A DNA stretch of 64,000 nucleotides from assembly GCA_029982205.1 (NCBI GenBank), contig JARRCM010000004.1, positions 28,102 to 92,101 on the forward strand, given 5' to 3'. Positions 34,950 to 44,242 of the stretch are shown piece after piece. Numbering within the stretch: position 1 is the first letter of the stretch; each line of letters opens with the position of its first letter. This DNA comes from Thermosediminibacterales bacterium (GTDB taxonomy: Bacteria > Bacillota > Thermosediminibacteria > Koleobacterales > JARRCM01). The notes under the pieces are model-generated. The model was not told the origin of the DNA. It was given only the letters and a program-made list of their open reading frames with translations, and made no database searches. The position numbers and the translations under genes are program-made.

Positions 34950-34972
34950 ATTTACCATTTGTAATAAATCGT

Positions 34973-35773
34973 CTATTTTTTAGGTATATAGACAACTACT
35001 TCTACATGATCACCTTTATCAGTAGCTTTATAGTTTGCGTCCAAACCTGTCTGTTGAATATTTTCAACAAGTTTCTTTAAAGAATTTAAGAACAGCCTTA
35101 TGTCTTTATATGCCCTCTTGATTTTTTTTAATCTTTCCTTTTTGTTTTTTTGAAGTTCTCTTTCAAGTATTCGTTCAATAAGTATCTCCGTTTGTCTTAC
35201 ATTAAGCCCTTTTTCATAAACCTGTTTTAGCACTTCCAACTGTATCTCTTTTTCTGGTATTTTCAACAGGCTTCTTGCATGACGTTCACTGAGGTTTTTT
35301 TGAGAAATAATTTTCTTAACTTCTTCAGGAAGTTTAAGCAATCTTAATTTGTTTGCAATAGTTGACTGGCTTTTACCTACCTTATTTGCCAGCTCTTCTT
35401 GTGTGATATTATAATCGTTTATAAGTTTATGATATCCTTCAGCTTCTTCAAGAAAATTAAGGTCCTCTCTTTGAAGATTTTCTATCATAGCCATTACTGC
35501 AGTCTCTTCATCCTGGCTGTCCTTGATAATAGCAGGGATATTACTTAAACCAGCAAATTTTGCAGCTCGCCACCTGCGTTCTCCAGCTATAATTTCAAAA
35601 GTGTTTTTTGCCTTTCTTCTAACAATAATCGGCTGTAAAACTCCATAAGTACTTATAGATTGAGCCAGTTCCTGCAACCCTTCTTCAGAAAAATTTTTTC
35701 TAGGCTGATTCGGATTTGGATGGATGTTTTCCAAATTAATATTAATGATCTCGGTTTTATTCCTCCGAAACAC
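34973..35773 (-). CDS. noc: Nucleoid occlusion protein Noc (ParB family)
   Basis: A 266-residue ParB paralogue. The CTPase-like domain shows PNQPRKNF, GERRWRAAKFAG and MIENLQREDLN. The helix-turn-helix reads ELANKVGKSQSTIANKLRLL, and the C-terminal region carries the dimer helices. Its place next to rsmG–mnmG, separate from parA/parB, is the standard Noc location; it prevents septation over the nucleoid. The N terminus before the core is only about 15 residues, and the membrane-targeting amphipathic helix known in Bacillus is not obvious. The start is GTG at 35771–35773. Confidence 0.87.
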   Translation of the reverse strand: MFRRNKTEIININLENIHPNPNQPRKNFSEEGLQELAQSISTYGVLQPIIVRRKAKNTFEIIAGERRWRAAKFAGLSNIPAIIKDSQDEETAVMAMIENLQREDLNFLEEAEGYHKLINDYNITQEELANKVGKSQSTIANKLRLLKLPEEVKKIISQKNLSERHARSLLKIPEKEIQLEVLKQVYEKGLNVRQTEILIERILERELQKNKKERLKKIKRAYKDIRLFLNSLKKLVENIQQTGLDANYKATDKGDHVEVVVYIPKK

Positions 35774-35851
35774 ATTTTCACCACCTTAAATTATCTGCTG
35801 GTATATATTACTATTTCTATACAAAAAAGACATATCCTTCTTTTTATAATT

Positions 35852-36568
35852 TTACAGAGGTTTTTTTGAAGGCAAGCCGGGTCTGCGGGGATATTTTTCA
35901 GGACATTCTTTTATTTTTTTAATTACAATTAAAACACGTTTTTCGTTTAAATAAGGGAGCTGAAATTCCTTCTTTTTATCAATTATTCCTCCTAACAACC
36001 TTATAGCTCTATCTGATTCTTCCATTTCTTTATAAGCTCCCGGTCCTTTTAAACAAATAAAACTTCCTCCTGTTTTTAAAAAAGGAATACAATATTCCAC
36101 CAAAATTCTCAAATGTGCAACTGCCCTGGCCACTACTTTGTCATACATTTCTCTGTATAATTTTTCATGAGCTACTTCTTCTGCCCTTCCGTGAATAACG
36201 TTAACGTCATCTAAATTTAACTCTTCTACTACTTTTTTCAAAAACTCAACTCTCTTAAGAGAAGAATCTAAACAGGTTAGTCTTAAAGAAGGTTTTATTA
36301 TCTTAATAGGTATTCCAGGAAATCCTCCTCCACTGCCGACATCTATCACAGAACATCTGTCAAAAAAATCTTCTATCAAAAAACATGATAGAGAATCAAT
36401 GAAATGTTTTATTATTATTTCAATATCATTGGTTATTGCAGTTATATTTACTTTTTTATTATATTGTTTTAAAATTCTTTTGTATTTCAAAAACTTCTCA
36501 ATATCTCGTGAGTTTATTTCTATGCCTAAATTCAATCCGGATTCTACCATAATATTTAGTTCATCCAC
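35852..36568 (-). CDS. rsmG: 16S rRNA (guanine-N7) methyltransferase RsmG
   Basis: A 238-residue SAM-dependent enzyme that methylates G527 of 16S rRNA. The SAM motif I reads VIDVGSGGGFPGIPI (about 91–105), with LTCLDSSLKRVEFL after it and VVARAVAHL near the catalytic loop. Length and order are normal. The start is a GTG whose first base overlaps the mnmG stop codon, so translation is coupled. The protein is nonessential, but its loss gives streptomycin resistance in related bacteria. Confidence 0.96.
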   Translation of the reverse strand: MDELNIMVESGLNLGIEINSRDIEKFLKYKRILKQYNKKVNITAITNDIEIIIKHFIDSLSCFLIEDFFDRCSVIDVGSGGGFPGIPIKIIKPSLRLTCLDSSLKRVEFLKKVVEELNLDDVNVIHGRAEEVAHEKLYREMYDKVVARAVAHLRILVEYCIPFLKTGGSFICLKGPGAYKEMEESDRAIRLLGGIIDKKKEFQLPYLNEKRVLIVIKKIKECPEKYPRRPGLPSKKPL

Positions 36569-38454
36569 TAATCTTCCCCCCGCAGCCTCTTTCTCTGTTC
36601 TAAATATACAAGAATAATAGATACATCCGCAGGATTTACACCTGATATCCTCATAGCCTGACCAATTGATTCTGGTTTAATCATCTTTAGCTTTTGCCTT
36701 GCTTCATTTCTTAAACCCTTAATGGCATCATAATCTATGTCTTCTGGAATTTTTTTGTTTTCGAGTTTTTTAAACTGCTCTACCTGCAGCATTTGGCGTT
36801 TAATATATCCTTCATACTTTATCTGGATTTCAACTTGTTCTATAACTTCACGAGACAAATCAGGCCTTTTTAAATCAATTACACTTAAAGATTTATAACT
36901 TAGTTCCGGGCGTTTTAATAAATCATACAAGCTTGAAGGAGCTTTTAATTCTGATGTTTCTAGCTGTCTTAGCTTTTCCTGCAAATCCTTGTTAGGGGTA
37001 ACTTTTGTCTCTTTCAATCTATTAATTTCTTCTTCAATTTTCCGTTTCTTTTCAATAAAATTCTTGTATGTTTCTTCACTTACAAGTCCAAGTTCATAAC
37101 CTTTTTGAGTCAGCCTCAGGTCAGCATTATCCTGTCTAAGTAATAAACGGTACTCTGACCTGGAAGTCATCATTCTATAAGGTTCATCAGGACATTTTGT
37201 AACAAGGTCATCAATCAACACTCCTATATAAGCTTCAGACCTATCAAGTATAAACGGTTTTTCCCCTTTAATACTTAAAGCTGCGTTAATCCCGGCTATT
37301 ATTCCCTGAGCAGCGGCCTCTTCATAACCTGATGTTCCATTTATCTGACCAGCCATGAAAAGCCCTTTAATTAGCTTTGTTTCCAGACTTGGTTTTAGTT
37401 GTGTTGGTAAAACATAATCGTACTCAATAGCATAACCTGGTCGCATTATTTCAACTTTTTCCAAGCCTGGAATTGTGCGGAGTAGTTTTAACTGAACATC
37501 TTCAGGAAGGCTTGTATTTAATCCCTGAACATACATTTCATTTGTCATCAAACCTTCTGGCTCAATAAATATCTGATGGCTTGGTTTGTTTGCAAATCTT
37601 ACTATTTTATCCTCGATTGAGGGACAATATCGAGGGCCTGTCCCTTTAATATCACCCCTAAAAAGCGGTGCGCGATGAAGATTTTCACGTATTATTCTAT
37701 GAGTTTCTTCAGTGGTATAAGTCAGCCAACATGGAACATTTGGCCTGTCTAATAATCCAGAAGTGAAAGAAAAACCTGGTACGTTCTCATCACCAGACTG
37801 TTTGATCATCTTTGAGAAATTCACAGTTCTTCGATCAATCCTTGGAGGTGTCCCGGTTTTAAACCTTCCAAGTTTAAAACCTAATTTTATTAAACTTTGC
37901 GAAAGGTGATTAGCAGCAAAAATTCCATTCGGTCCGCCGCTGTAGTTAACATCTCCTATTATTATCCTTCCCTTCAAATATACCCCTGTAGCTAAAACAA
38001 CAGCTTTTACATAAAAAACAGCACCAGTATTAGTTATAACACTGTGGACTTTACCGCCTTTTTCTACAATTTCGACAACTTCAGCTTGTTTAACATCTAA
38101 GTTTTCCTGCTGCTCTAAAGTAAATTTCATTTGTCTTTGGTATTCTGTTTTATCCGCTTGTGCCCTTAAGGCATGAACTGCAGGGCCTTTTGCAGTATTG
38201 AGCAAACGGATTTGAATCAGGGTTTTATCAATGTTTTTACCAATTTCTCCCCCTAAAGCATCAATTTCCCTTACCAAATGCCCTTTAGCCGGGCCCCCTA
38301 CTGATGGATTGCAAGGCATTAAAGCTATGCTGTCCATGTTAATGGTAAAAACAACAGTCTTAAACCCCATTCTTGCACCCGCTAAAGCAGCTTCGCAGCC
38401 TGCATGGCCTGCTCCAATTACAGCTATATCATATTCACCTGCATCGTAATACAA
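36568..38454 (-). CDS. mnmG: tRNA uridine-5-carboxymethylaminomethyl synthesis enzyme MnmG
   Basis: A 628-residue FAD protein. [22 protein letters not shown] is the Rossmann start, and [26 protein letters not shown] and [25 protein letters not shown] are diagnostic of GidA/MnmG; the C-terminal helical domain binds MnmE. With MnmE it modifies U34 in tRNAs such as Lys and Glu, both of which are encoded in this window. It uses a TTG start after GGAGGGATTGTA. mnmE lies 11 bases upstream and rsmG overlaps its stop. Confidence 0.97.
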   Translation of the reverse strand: MYYDAGEYDIAVIGAGHAGCEAALAGARMGFKTVVFTINMDSIALMPCNPSVGGPAKGHLVREIDALGGEIGKNIDKTLIQIRLLNTAKGPAVHALRAQADKTEYQRQMKFTLEQQENLDVKQAEVVEIVEKGGKVHSVITNTGAVFYVKAVVLATGVYLKGRIIIGDVNYSGGPNGIFAANHLSQSLIKLGFKLGRFKTGTPPRIDRRTVNFSKMIKQSGDENVPGFSFTSGLLDRPNVPCWLTYTTEETHRIIRENLHRAPLFRGDIKGTGPRYCPSIEDKIVRFANKPSHQIFIEPEGLMTNEMYVQGLNTSLPEDVQLKLLRTIPGLEKVEIMRPGYAIEYDYVLPTQLKPSLETKLIKGLFMAGQINGTSGYEEAAAQGIIAGINAALSIKGEKPFILDRSEAYIGVLIDDLVTKCPDEPYRMMTSRSEYRLLLRQDNADLRLTQKGYELGLVSEETYKNFIEKKRKIEEEINRLKETKVTPNKDLQEKLRQLETSELKAPSSLYDLLKRPELSYKSLSVIDLKRPDLSREVIEQVEIQIKYEGYIKRQMLQVEQFKKLENKKIPEDIDYDAIKGLRNEARQKLKMIKPESIGQAMRISGVNPADVSIILVYLEQRKRLRGED

Positions 38455-38465
38455 TACAATCCCTC

Positions 38466-39848
38466 CTATTTACCTATACAAAAATCATGGAAAATTCTAT
38501 CTATAACATCTTCACTTATTGTCTTACCAGTTATTTCTCCTAAATGTGTTAATGCCTCATTTATATCTATAGACACTATATCTAAAGGCATTTTAGCATC
38601 TATAGTAGACAGCGCCTGCTTAATACTTCTTTCTGCTTCCTTTAACAAATTTTTATGTCTAATACTTGAAATTATAGTGTCATTATTAAAATCTATTTCG
38701 CCAGCTAAAAACATTTTTTCAATTGCAGTTTCTAGTTCATCTAGCCCTCTGTTTTCTTTAACAGAAATTTTTATTACCTTTTTTCCCTCAAACATCTGTT
38801 TAACTTTTAATTCTTCAAGTTTTAAAGGTAAATCTGTCTTGTTTATCAAAACTATAGTGTTTTTGTTTTTGATTTTCTCAGCAATCAACTCATCTTCTTT
38901 ACTGAATTTTTTAGATGCATCTAAAACAAATAATACAAGCTCAGCCTTTTCAAAGAGTTCTAATGAGCGTTCAACTCCAATCCTCTCAACAAGGTCATTG
39001 GTTTCTCTAATTCCTGCAGTATCCATTATCTTTAAAGGAATGCCTCTTATGTTTACATAATCTTCAATAACATCCCTTGTAGTTCCAGGTATATCTGTAA
39101 CAATAGCTTTTTTTTCTCTCAACAGAGCATTTAACAGAGAAGATTTGCCCACATTTGGTTTCCCTGCTATAATAGTGTTTAATCCTTCTCTTAGTATTTT
39201 TCCTTTTTCGGCAGTTTTTAACATATTTTCAATCTCAGTAATGGCATAATTGAGTTCTTTTTTTACTTCTTCAACAGTCAATTCTTCTATATCGTGTTCT
39301 GGAAAATCAATTGAAGCTTCAATATGTGCTAAAACTTTTAGAAGTTTATCTTCCAATGGATTTATTTTATCAGAAATTCCACCACCCAAGTGATTTAGCG
39401 CCACAGATAATCCTATGTCCGTTTTTGCTCTTATAATATCAATTACTGCTTCAGCTTGAGAAAGGTCTATTCTGCCATTTAAAAAAGCCCTTTTTGTAAA
39501 TTCTCCAGGTTCTGCTAAACGTGCTCCGTATTCCAAAACCAATTCTAAAACCTTTTTTAAAGGTAAAATACCTCCGTGGCAATTTATCTCTACTACGTCT
39601 TCTTTGGTATAAGTCTTCGGGGATAACATTACACTCAACATGACCTCATCAATTGTTTTTCCTGTTTTAGGGTCTTTTATATAACCATAATGGATTGTAT
39701 GTGAACCAACAGTCCTAATGTCTTTTCCCGAAACACTGGTAAATATTCTTGAAGCTATTCCCAAAGCGTCTTTACCACTAATCCTTACAATTCCAATTCC
39801 TCCTTCACCTAAGGGAGTTGAAATTGCAGCTATTGTATCGTCCAACAT
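38466..39848 (-). CDS. mnmE: tRNA modification GTPase MnmE
   Basis: A 460-residue protein with an N-terminal folate-binding domain ([22 protein letters not shown]) and an all-helical middle. The inserted G domain carries the P-loop [10 protein letters not shown]3 DTAG and G4 NKTD. The terminal FCIGK contains the invariant Cys. Paired with MnmG it makes the cmnm5U34 modification. The P-loop uses Lys where most have Arg (GRPNVGKSS), a mild variant. A GGAGG site precedes the ATG. It is separated from jag by a terminator and starts the mnmE–mnmG–rsmG–noc run. Confidence 0.97.
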   Translation of the reverse strand: MLDDTIAAISTPLGEGGIGIVRISGKDALGIASRIFTSVSGKDIRTVGSHTIHYGYIKDPKTGKTIDEVMLSVMLSPKTYTKEDVVEINCHGGILPLKKVLELVLEYGARLAEPGEFTKRAFLNGRIDLSQAEAVIDIIRAKTDIGLSVALNHLGGGISDKINPLEDKLLKVLAHIEASIDFPEHDIEELTVEEVKKELNYAITEIENMLKTAEKGKILREGLNTIIAGKPNVGKSSLLNALLREKKAIVTDIPGTTRDVIEDYVNIRGIPLKIMDTAGIRETNDLVERIGVERSLELFEKAELVLFVLDASKKFSKEDELIAEKIKNKNTIVLINKTDLPLKLEELKVKQMFEGKKVIKISVKENRGLDELETAIEKMFLAGEIDFNNDTIISSIRHKNLLKEAERSIKQALSTIDAKMPLDIVSIDINEALTHLGEITGKTISEDVIDRIFHDFCIGK

Positions 39849-39926
39849 ATCTATGTCACCTCCTGCGAATCTTTTTATAAAATTTTGCCATTATTACATA
39901 AAAATAGTCAAAATACATTGTTAAAT

Positions 39927-39967
39927 AAAAAAATTAAAATGCGCAAAGTCCAATCGGAATTTGCGCA
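39927..39967 (-). terminator. Terminator of the rpmH–rnpA–yidD–yidC–jag unit
   Basis: TGCGCAAA (39940–39947) and TTTGCGCA (39960–39967) form a perfect 8-bp stem with a 12-base loop. It is followed on the minus strand by TTTTAATTTTTTT, 17 bases after the jag stop. The sequence from 39849 to 39926 has a weak -35/-10 pair for mnmE. Confidence 0.82.
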
Positions 39968-39984
39968 GGCAGTTTAAAATAATC

Positions 39985-40599
39985 TCATTTAAGAGAAATA
40001 ATTACTTTTCTGAATGGTTCTTCTCCTTCACTATGTGTATACACCTTTGGATCTTTTTGTAAAGCTGTATGAATAATTCTCCGTTCATGTGGAGGCATAG
40101 GTTCAAGAACAATTTTTTTACCTGTAAGCTTTGCTTTTTTTGCAAGCTTAGAAGCAAGTCTCTCTAAGGTTTTTTCCCTGCGCTTTCTGTAACCCTCCCC
40201 ATCTATTATTACCCTGATGTAGTCTTTTGAATGCTTATTCACTACAAGACTTACTAAATATTGAAGAGCATCTAATGTCTGACCTCTTTTACCAATTAAA
40301 AGTCCTAAATTAGGGCCAAAAAGATTAATATAAAGCTGATTATCTTTCCTTTTCAAGTCTATACTTACATTAACCTTCATTGCTGTTAATATTTTACTGA
40401 TAAACCTGAAAGCAATATCTTCTAAATCAGGTTTCAAATAAACTTTTACTCTTGCTGGTTTAGATAATATGCCAAAAATACCCCGACTAGGCTCTTCCAG
40501 TATTTCTATTTCAACATCCTCTCTTTTTGCATTAAGCTCATTTAAAGCTGATTCAACAGCCTCCTCAACACTCCTTCCGGTTTTTTCAATTACTTTCAT
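39985..40599 (-). CDS. jag: RNA-binding protein Jag (KhpB/EloR)
   Basis: A 204-residue protein with the Jag-N domain (MKVIEKTGRSVEEAVESALNEL), a KH-II domain (about 75–135, with LIGKRGQTLDALQYLV as its GxxG loop) and an R3H domain (about 140–204, with MPPHERRIIHTALQ). It binds RNA and regulates cell elongation and division, typically in a pair with KhpA. It is encoded directly after yidC (2-base gap), the usual order, and ends at a strong terminator. Confidence 0.95.
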   Translation of the reverse strand: MKVIEKTGRSVEEAVESALNELNAKREDVEIEILEEPSRGIFGILSKPARVKVYLKPDLEDIAFRFISKILTAMKVNVSIDLKRKDNQLYINLFGPNLGLLIGKRGQTLDALQYLVSLVVNKHSKDYIRVIIDGEGYRKRREKTLERLASKLAKKAKLTGKKIVLEPMPPHERRIIHTALQKDPKVYTHSEGEEPFRKVIISLK

Positions 40600-40601
40600 A
40601 A

Positions 40602-41225
40602 TTAACTGGATTCCTCCTTCGTTCTTGGAAAAGGCCTTGTCACAAAAATCTGCTGTAATAACTGAAAAATATTGCTAACAACCCAATACAGAGCTAAACC
40701 CGACGCAAATCTAGTGCTCATCCATGCGATAAACACAGACATAAAAATCGTCATAGTTTGTTGAGAACTGTCTGGCGATGCCATTTTAGAAGAAATATAA
40801 GTTGTCAAACCAGCTAAGATTGGTAAGATATAAGTTGTATCAGGAGCACCTAAATTTGATATCCACAAAAAACCTGCCTCTCCAAAATCATACTGCTGTA
40901 ATAACCTGAACAAAGCAATCAAAAAAGGAAACTGTATTAAAAGCGGTAAACATCCGGCAGCCGGATTTACATTGTTTTTTCTATAAAGTTCCATTATTTC
41001 CTTATTAAGTTTTTCTTTATCGTTTTTATACTTTTCTTGAAGCTTTTTTTGTAAAGGAGCTATTTCCTGCATTTTTTTCATCGACTGCATCTGTTTAAAA
41101 GTAAGAGGCAAAAGTATGACTTTTATGAAAATTGTTAAAAGAATTATTGATATTCCATAACTTTTTGTATAAACAAATAGAAAGTCAAGGACCTGTTTCA
41201 TTATATTGGCCAAGTACGCAATCAC
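40602..41225 (-). CDS. yidC: Membrane protein insertase YidC (short form)
   Basis: A 207-residue protein with five hydrophobic segments of the YidC/Oxa1/SpoIIIJ core. KSYGISIILLTIFIKVILLPLTFKQ contains the conserved Arg/Lys groove region, followed by the charged hairpin KKMQEIAPLQKKLQEKYK and NPAAGCLPLLIQFPFLIALF. No lipobox precedes it. I place the start at the GTG 41223–41225 because AAGGAGGGAGAG lies just before; a TTG eight codons upstream is also in frame but would cover that ribosome site. It follows yidD by 42 bases and is followed by jag. Confidence 0.94.
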   Translation of the reverse strand: MIAYLANIMKQVLDFLFVYTKSYGISIILLTIFIKVILLPLTFKQMQSMKKMQEIAPLQKKLQEKYKNDKEKLNKEIMELYRKNNVNPAAGCLPLLIQFPFLIALFRLLQQYDFGEAGFLWISNLGAPDTTYILPILAGLTTYISSKMASPDSSQQTMTIFMSVFIAWMSTRFASGLALYWVVSNIFQLLQQIFVTRPFPRTKEESS

Positions 41226-41267
41226 TAAACTCTCCCTCCTTGAGCTCAATTAAAATATTTAAGTTTA

Positions 41268-41486
41268 TCACTTAACAGGGTCATATCCACCAGGATGGAA
41301 GGGATGGCATTTTAAAATTCTTCTTAAACCCATGTATCCACCTTTTATAACCCCGTATTTTTCGATTGCTTCTAAAACATATTGAGAGCAGGTAGGTCTA
41401 AATCTACAGCTGGAGGGTTTAAAGGGGGAAATAATTTTTTGATAAAATTTTATAATAAAGATTATTACTTTTTTAAGCATATTCAT
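41268..41486 (-). CDS. yidD: Membrane protein insertion efficiency factor YidD
   Basis: A 72-residue protein with an N-terminal hydrophobic helix, then [33 protein letters not shown] and the ending [13 protein letters not shown], the full signature of YidD with its three conserved cysteines. It helps inner-membrane protein insertion. I chose the ATG at 41484–41486, which overlaps the rnpA stop as ATGA; earlier in-frame positions lie deep in rnpA. Confidence 0.92.
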   Translation of the reverse strand: MNMLKKVIIFIIKFYQKIISPFKPSSCRFRPTCSQYVLEAIEKYGVIKGGYMGLRRILKCHPFHPGGYDPVK

Positions 41487-41821
41487 TCTTTTAAAATACC
41501 TGCCTTTTTGCACAGTTTAAGAATAGACCTTTTTATATCATCGTAACAAGCCTCAATTGACCTCGCTCTAGCAATTATTACTATATCAAAACCTTTATCT
41601 AACTTACCGGCATTTTTACGAAAGGCTTCTTTTATTAGACGCTTAACCCTATTACGAATCACACTCTTCCCTACTTTTTTGCTAACTGAAACACCCAGTC
41701 GGTTATATTTTTGATTTGAAGGTAATAAATACATTACTAAATAACGGTCTGCATAGGAGTTTCCGAGTTTATAAACTTTTTTAAATTCATATTTTTTTTT
41801 AAGCCTTTCTTGTTTCTTCAT
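41483..41821 (-). CDS. rnpA: Ribonuclease P protein component
   Basis: A 112-residue basic protein that assists RNase P RNA in trimming tRNA 5' ends. [26 protein letters not shown] begins the fold, and the conserved RNR motif block appears as [17 protein letters not shown]. The start at 41819–41821 has GGAGG about 12 bases upstream; an in-frame start at 41863 lies before that ribosome site, inside the hairpin. The gene is between rpmH and yidD, the standard order. The RNA subunit is not in the window. Confidence 0.95.
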   Translation of the reverse strand: MKKQERLKKKYEFKKVYKLGNSYADRYLVMYLLPSNQKYNRLGVSVSKKVGKSVIRNRVKRLIKEAFRKNAGKLDKGFDIVIIARARSIEACYDDIKRSILKLCKKAGILKE

Positions 41822-41852
41822 TAAAAATAGTGTCCTCCAAAAATACATGTTT

Positions 41853-41877
41853 AAAAAGGCCACCTTTTGCGGCCTTT
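41853..41877 (-). terminator. Attenuating hairpin between rpmH and rnpA
   Basis: AAAGGCC and GGCCTTT (41855–41877) form a 7-bp stem with a 9-base loop, then TTTTT on the minus strand. It overlaps the rpmH stop codon and precedes the rnpA ribosome site. Partial termination here would make more L34 mRNA than RnpA mRNA. Confidence 0.75.
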
Positions 41878-42010
41878 ATGCTGACAATATTTTTCTACCT
41901 TTTTTACGTCTATTTTTCAAAACATTTCTACCCGCTTTACTGCTCATTCTTTTACGAAATCCATGAACTTTTTTTCTATGTCGCTTTTTTGGCTGATATG
42001 TTTGCTTCAA
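41876..42010 (-). CDS. rpmH: 50S ribosomal protein bL34
   Basis: A 44-residue very basic protein: it begins [20 protein letters not shown], continues [11 protein letters not shown] and ends in KGRKILSA, the invariant L34 sequence type. The start codon is TTG (42008–42010), seven bases after GGAGGTG. It is the first gene of the leftward operon that runs to jag. oriC lies directly upstream. Confidence 0.97.
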   Translation of the reverse strand: MKQTYQPKKRHRKKVHGFRKRMSSKAGRNVLKNRRKKGRKILSA

Positions 42011-42082
42011 CAGGTGCACCTCCTCAGTTATAATTTATTTTTTATTTATTTTATTTTAAAATTTATTTGCACAGCTACTAAG

Positions 42083-42112
42083 ATTATAGCTTATCAAACC
42101 AATTAATGTCAA
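42083..42112 (-). promoter_or_regulatory. Promoter of rpmH operon
   Basis: On the minus strand: perfect -35 TTGACA (42107–42112), 18-base spacer, perfect -10 TATAAT (42083–42088). The leader to the rpmH start is about 66 bases. Confidence 0.82.
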
Positions 42113-42260
42113 GAAAATAAAGGGTTTAAGATAAATATATATTATTAGAATTAATTATTGATAAAAACCTTTGAATTTGCTATTATTTAATTGAAGAAAG
42201 ATTTATTTTTAAATTATTATAAAACAAACATTAGAAATTAATTTAATCTAGTCTACATAA

Positions 42261-42540
42261 TTATTCACAGTCTGTGGATAAATCTGTGAATAACTCAATA
42301 TTTAATATGATTTTTGTCCTGTTTTTTTCTTTATTTATCATCATATTATTCTGTTTTTTTCTTTAAACCAAGTTATACACAAGTTTTGCACATAAAATGT
42401 GGATAAATTTTATTTTTGTTTTTTTTAAATTTAAAAATCCTTTAATGTACAACGGTTTTGTATGTTTTTAAATTTTTTAGCAGTTGTGGATAACTTGTTT
42501 ATATAATGTAAACATAATATATTTATTATACTTAACTTAA
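42261..42540. other. oriC: Replication origin oriC, upstream DnaA-box cluster and AT-rich region
   Basis: This gene-free, very AT-rich stretch carries three perfect DnaA boxes TGTGGATAA (42273–42281, 42398–42406, 42485–42493). Close variants are TTATTCACA (42261–42269), TGTGAATAA (42285–42293) and TTATACACA (42373–42381). The AT-only region 42494–42540 beside the last box is a candidate unwinding element and also holds a likely dnaA promoter (TTGTTT 42495–42500, 17 bases, TATATT 42518–42523). Position between rpmH and dnaA and the strand switch of genes support oriC. Bases 42113–42260 show only AT-rich sequence. Confidence 0.9.
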
Positions 42541-42579
42541 AAAACCTGGATAATTTTTTTTTAAGATCCAGGTTTTTTT
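42539..42579. terminator. Bidirectional terminator between oriC and dnaA
   Basis: AAAACCTGGAT (42541–42551) and ATCCAGGTTTT (42566–42576) form a perfect 11-bp stem with a 14-base loop. Seven Ts follow on the plus strand and an A-run precedes, so it can work on both strands. It ends about 60 bases before the dnaA start codon. Confidence 0.8.
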
Positions 42580-42638
42580 CAACTCAATATACAAAATACT
42601 TTTATTTAAAACTATGTAGTCAGTAGGAGGTTTTAAAA

Positions 42639-43973
42639 ATGTCAAGCTCTCTCCCAATGTTATGGAATAAAGTATTAAACTATATTGAATCAAACCTCAG
42701 TGAGGTTAGTTTTAGAACATGGATTAAATCCTGTAAACTTTTACTTGTTCAGGATAATCTAATAGTTATAGAGACGCCTAATGATCTGGTAAAACAAAAT
42801 TTAGAAGAACGATACAATAATATTATCAAACAGGCATTTTTAAAAAATATGGGAATAGACCCCGTAATTGAGTATCTAACAATCAAAAAAGATACACAAA
42901 CAGAAACACAAACAAAAAACAAAACTGACATATCAAAAAAACATTCTTCAAGTTTTCTTAATCCAAAATATACATTTGAAACTTTTGTTATTGGCAACAG
43001 CAATCGACTGGCCCATGCAGCTTCAAAAGCTGTAGCTGAATCACCTGCAAAAGCCTATAACCCACTGTTTATTTATGGTGGAGTGGGACTGGGTAAAACT
43101 CATCTAATGCACGCTATTGGCCATTTCATACTTTCAAAAAATTCTAATCTAAAGGTATTATACGTTACTTCAGAAAAATTCACAAATGAGCTTATAAACT
43201 CAATAAAAGATGATAAAAATGTCGAATTTCGTAACAGATATCGAACGATAGATGTACTATTAATAGATGATATACAATTTATAGCAGGAAAAGAAAGAAC
43301 TCAAGAAGAGTTTTTCCATACTTTTAATTCTCTATATGAAGCAAGCAAACAAATAGTCATCTCAAGTGATCGTCCTCCTAAAGAAATTCCAACCCTAGAA
43401 GAACGTCTCAGATCAAGATTTGAATGGGGATTGATTTCAGATATACAACCTCCAGATTATGAAACAAGAATAGCTATATTAAAAAAGAAGGCAGACCTTG
43501 AAGGTTTAGAAATACCTAATGAAGTTTTAGCATTCATTGCACAAAAAATAGATACAAATATAAGAGAATTAGAAGGTGCTCTAATTCGAATTATGGCTTA
43601 TTCATCTTTGCATAATTTAACTATTGATATTGATATGGCTTCTGAAGTTTTAAAAGATATTTTACCTGATTCTAGACCAAAACATATTGACAATCTTCTT
43701 ATACAGGAGATAGTTGCAGATTATTTTAACCTTAAGGTTGATGATTTAAAGGGTAAAAAAAGAACAAGAGTTGTGGCTTTTCCAAGGCAAATAGCAATGT
43801 ATTTATGTAGAAATCTAACTGATGCTTCTCTTCCAAAAATAGGACAAGATTTTGGAGGTAGGGACCACAGCACTGTAATTCATGCATGTGAAAAAATAAG
43901 CAATGACATTTCAAAAGACCCTAATTTAAAATCAATAATTGATGAATTAACAAAAAGAATAAAAAGTAAATAA
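42639..43973 (+). CDS. dnaA: Chromosomal replication initiator DnaA
   Basis: A 444-residue initiator. Domain I (1–85) starts with [25 protein letters not shown] poorly conserved Thr/Lys/Asn-rich linker (about 85–108) follows. The AAA+ domain has Walker A GGVGLGKT (147–154), Walker [10 protein letters not shown] and the sensor/box VII arginine region. Domain IV has the DnaA signature with [10 protein letters not shown]. It binds the boxes listed for oriC and opens the origin. The ribosome site is AGTAGGAGG. It is the first gene of the rightward arm. Confidence 0.98.
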   Translation: MSSSLPMLWNKVLNYIESNLSEVSFRTWIKSCKLLLVQDNLIVIETPNDLVKQNLEERYNNIIKQAFLKNMGIDPVIEYLTIKKDTQTETQTKNKTDISKKHSSSFLNPKYTFETFVIGNSNRLAHAASKAVAESPAKAYNPLFIYGGVGLGKTHLMHAIGHFILSKNSNLKVLYVTSEKFTNELINSIKDDKNVEFRNRYRTIDVLLIDDIQFIAGKERTQEEFFHTFNSLYEASKQIVISSDRPPKEIPTLEERLRSRFEWGLISDIQPPDYETRIAILKKKADLEGLEIPNEVLAFIAQKIDTNIRELEGALIRIMAYSSLHNLTIDIDMASEVLKDILPDSRPKHIDNLLIQEIVADYFNLKVDDLKGKKRTRVVAFPRQIAMYLCRNLTDASLPKIGQDFGGRDHSTVIHACEKISNDISKDPNLKSIIDELTKRIKSK

Positions 43974-44078
43974 AAACTGTGAAATAAATTGTTGAATTTT
44001 GGTGGAAAAATTGTTAATTAAATGTTATTAACTGCTGTTTAGATTAAAATCAGGTAAAATGTTTAAAAATAATCCCCA

Positions 44079-44098
44079 TAATCCACAGGTTATCAACA
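44079..44098. other. Second DnaA-box cluster downstream of dnaA
   Basis: TAATCCACA (44079–44087) and TTATCAACA (44090–44098) are each one base from the DnaA-box consensus TTATCCACA. They lie in the 270-base gene-free gap between dnaA and dnaN (43974–44242), the place of the second, unwinding-associated half of bipartite Firmicute origins. Confidence 0.6.
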
Positions 44099-44242
44099 TA
44101 ACAAATATTAAGTTTGTCCTTATTTTGAATTAGTTTTAAACATTTCCACAACATCTATTACTACTATTACTAAATTAATATTTATATGCTAAAAGATAGT
44201 AAGATTATTCCTTTTGATGAAAATTTTTTAGGGGGTTTGTCA

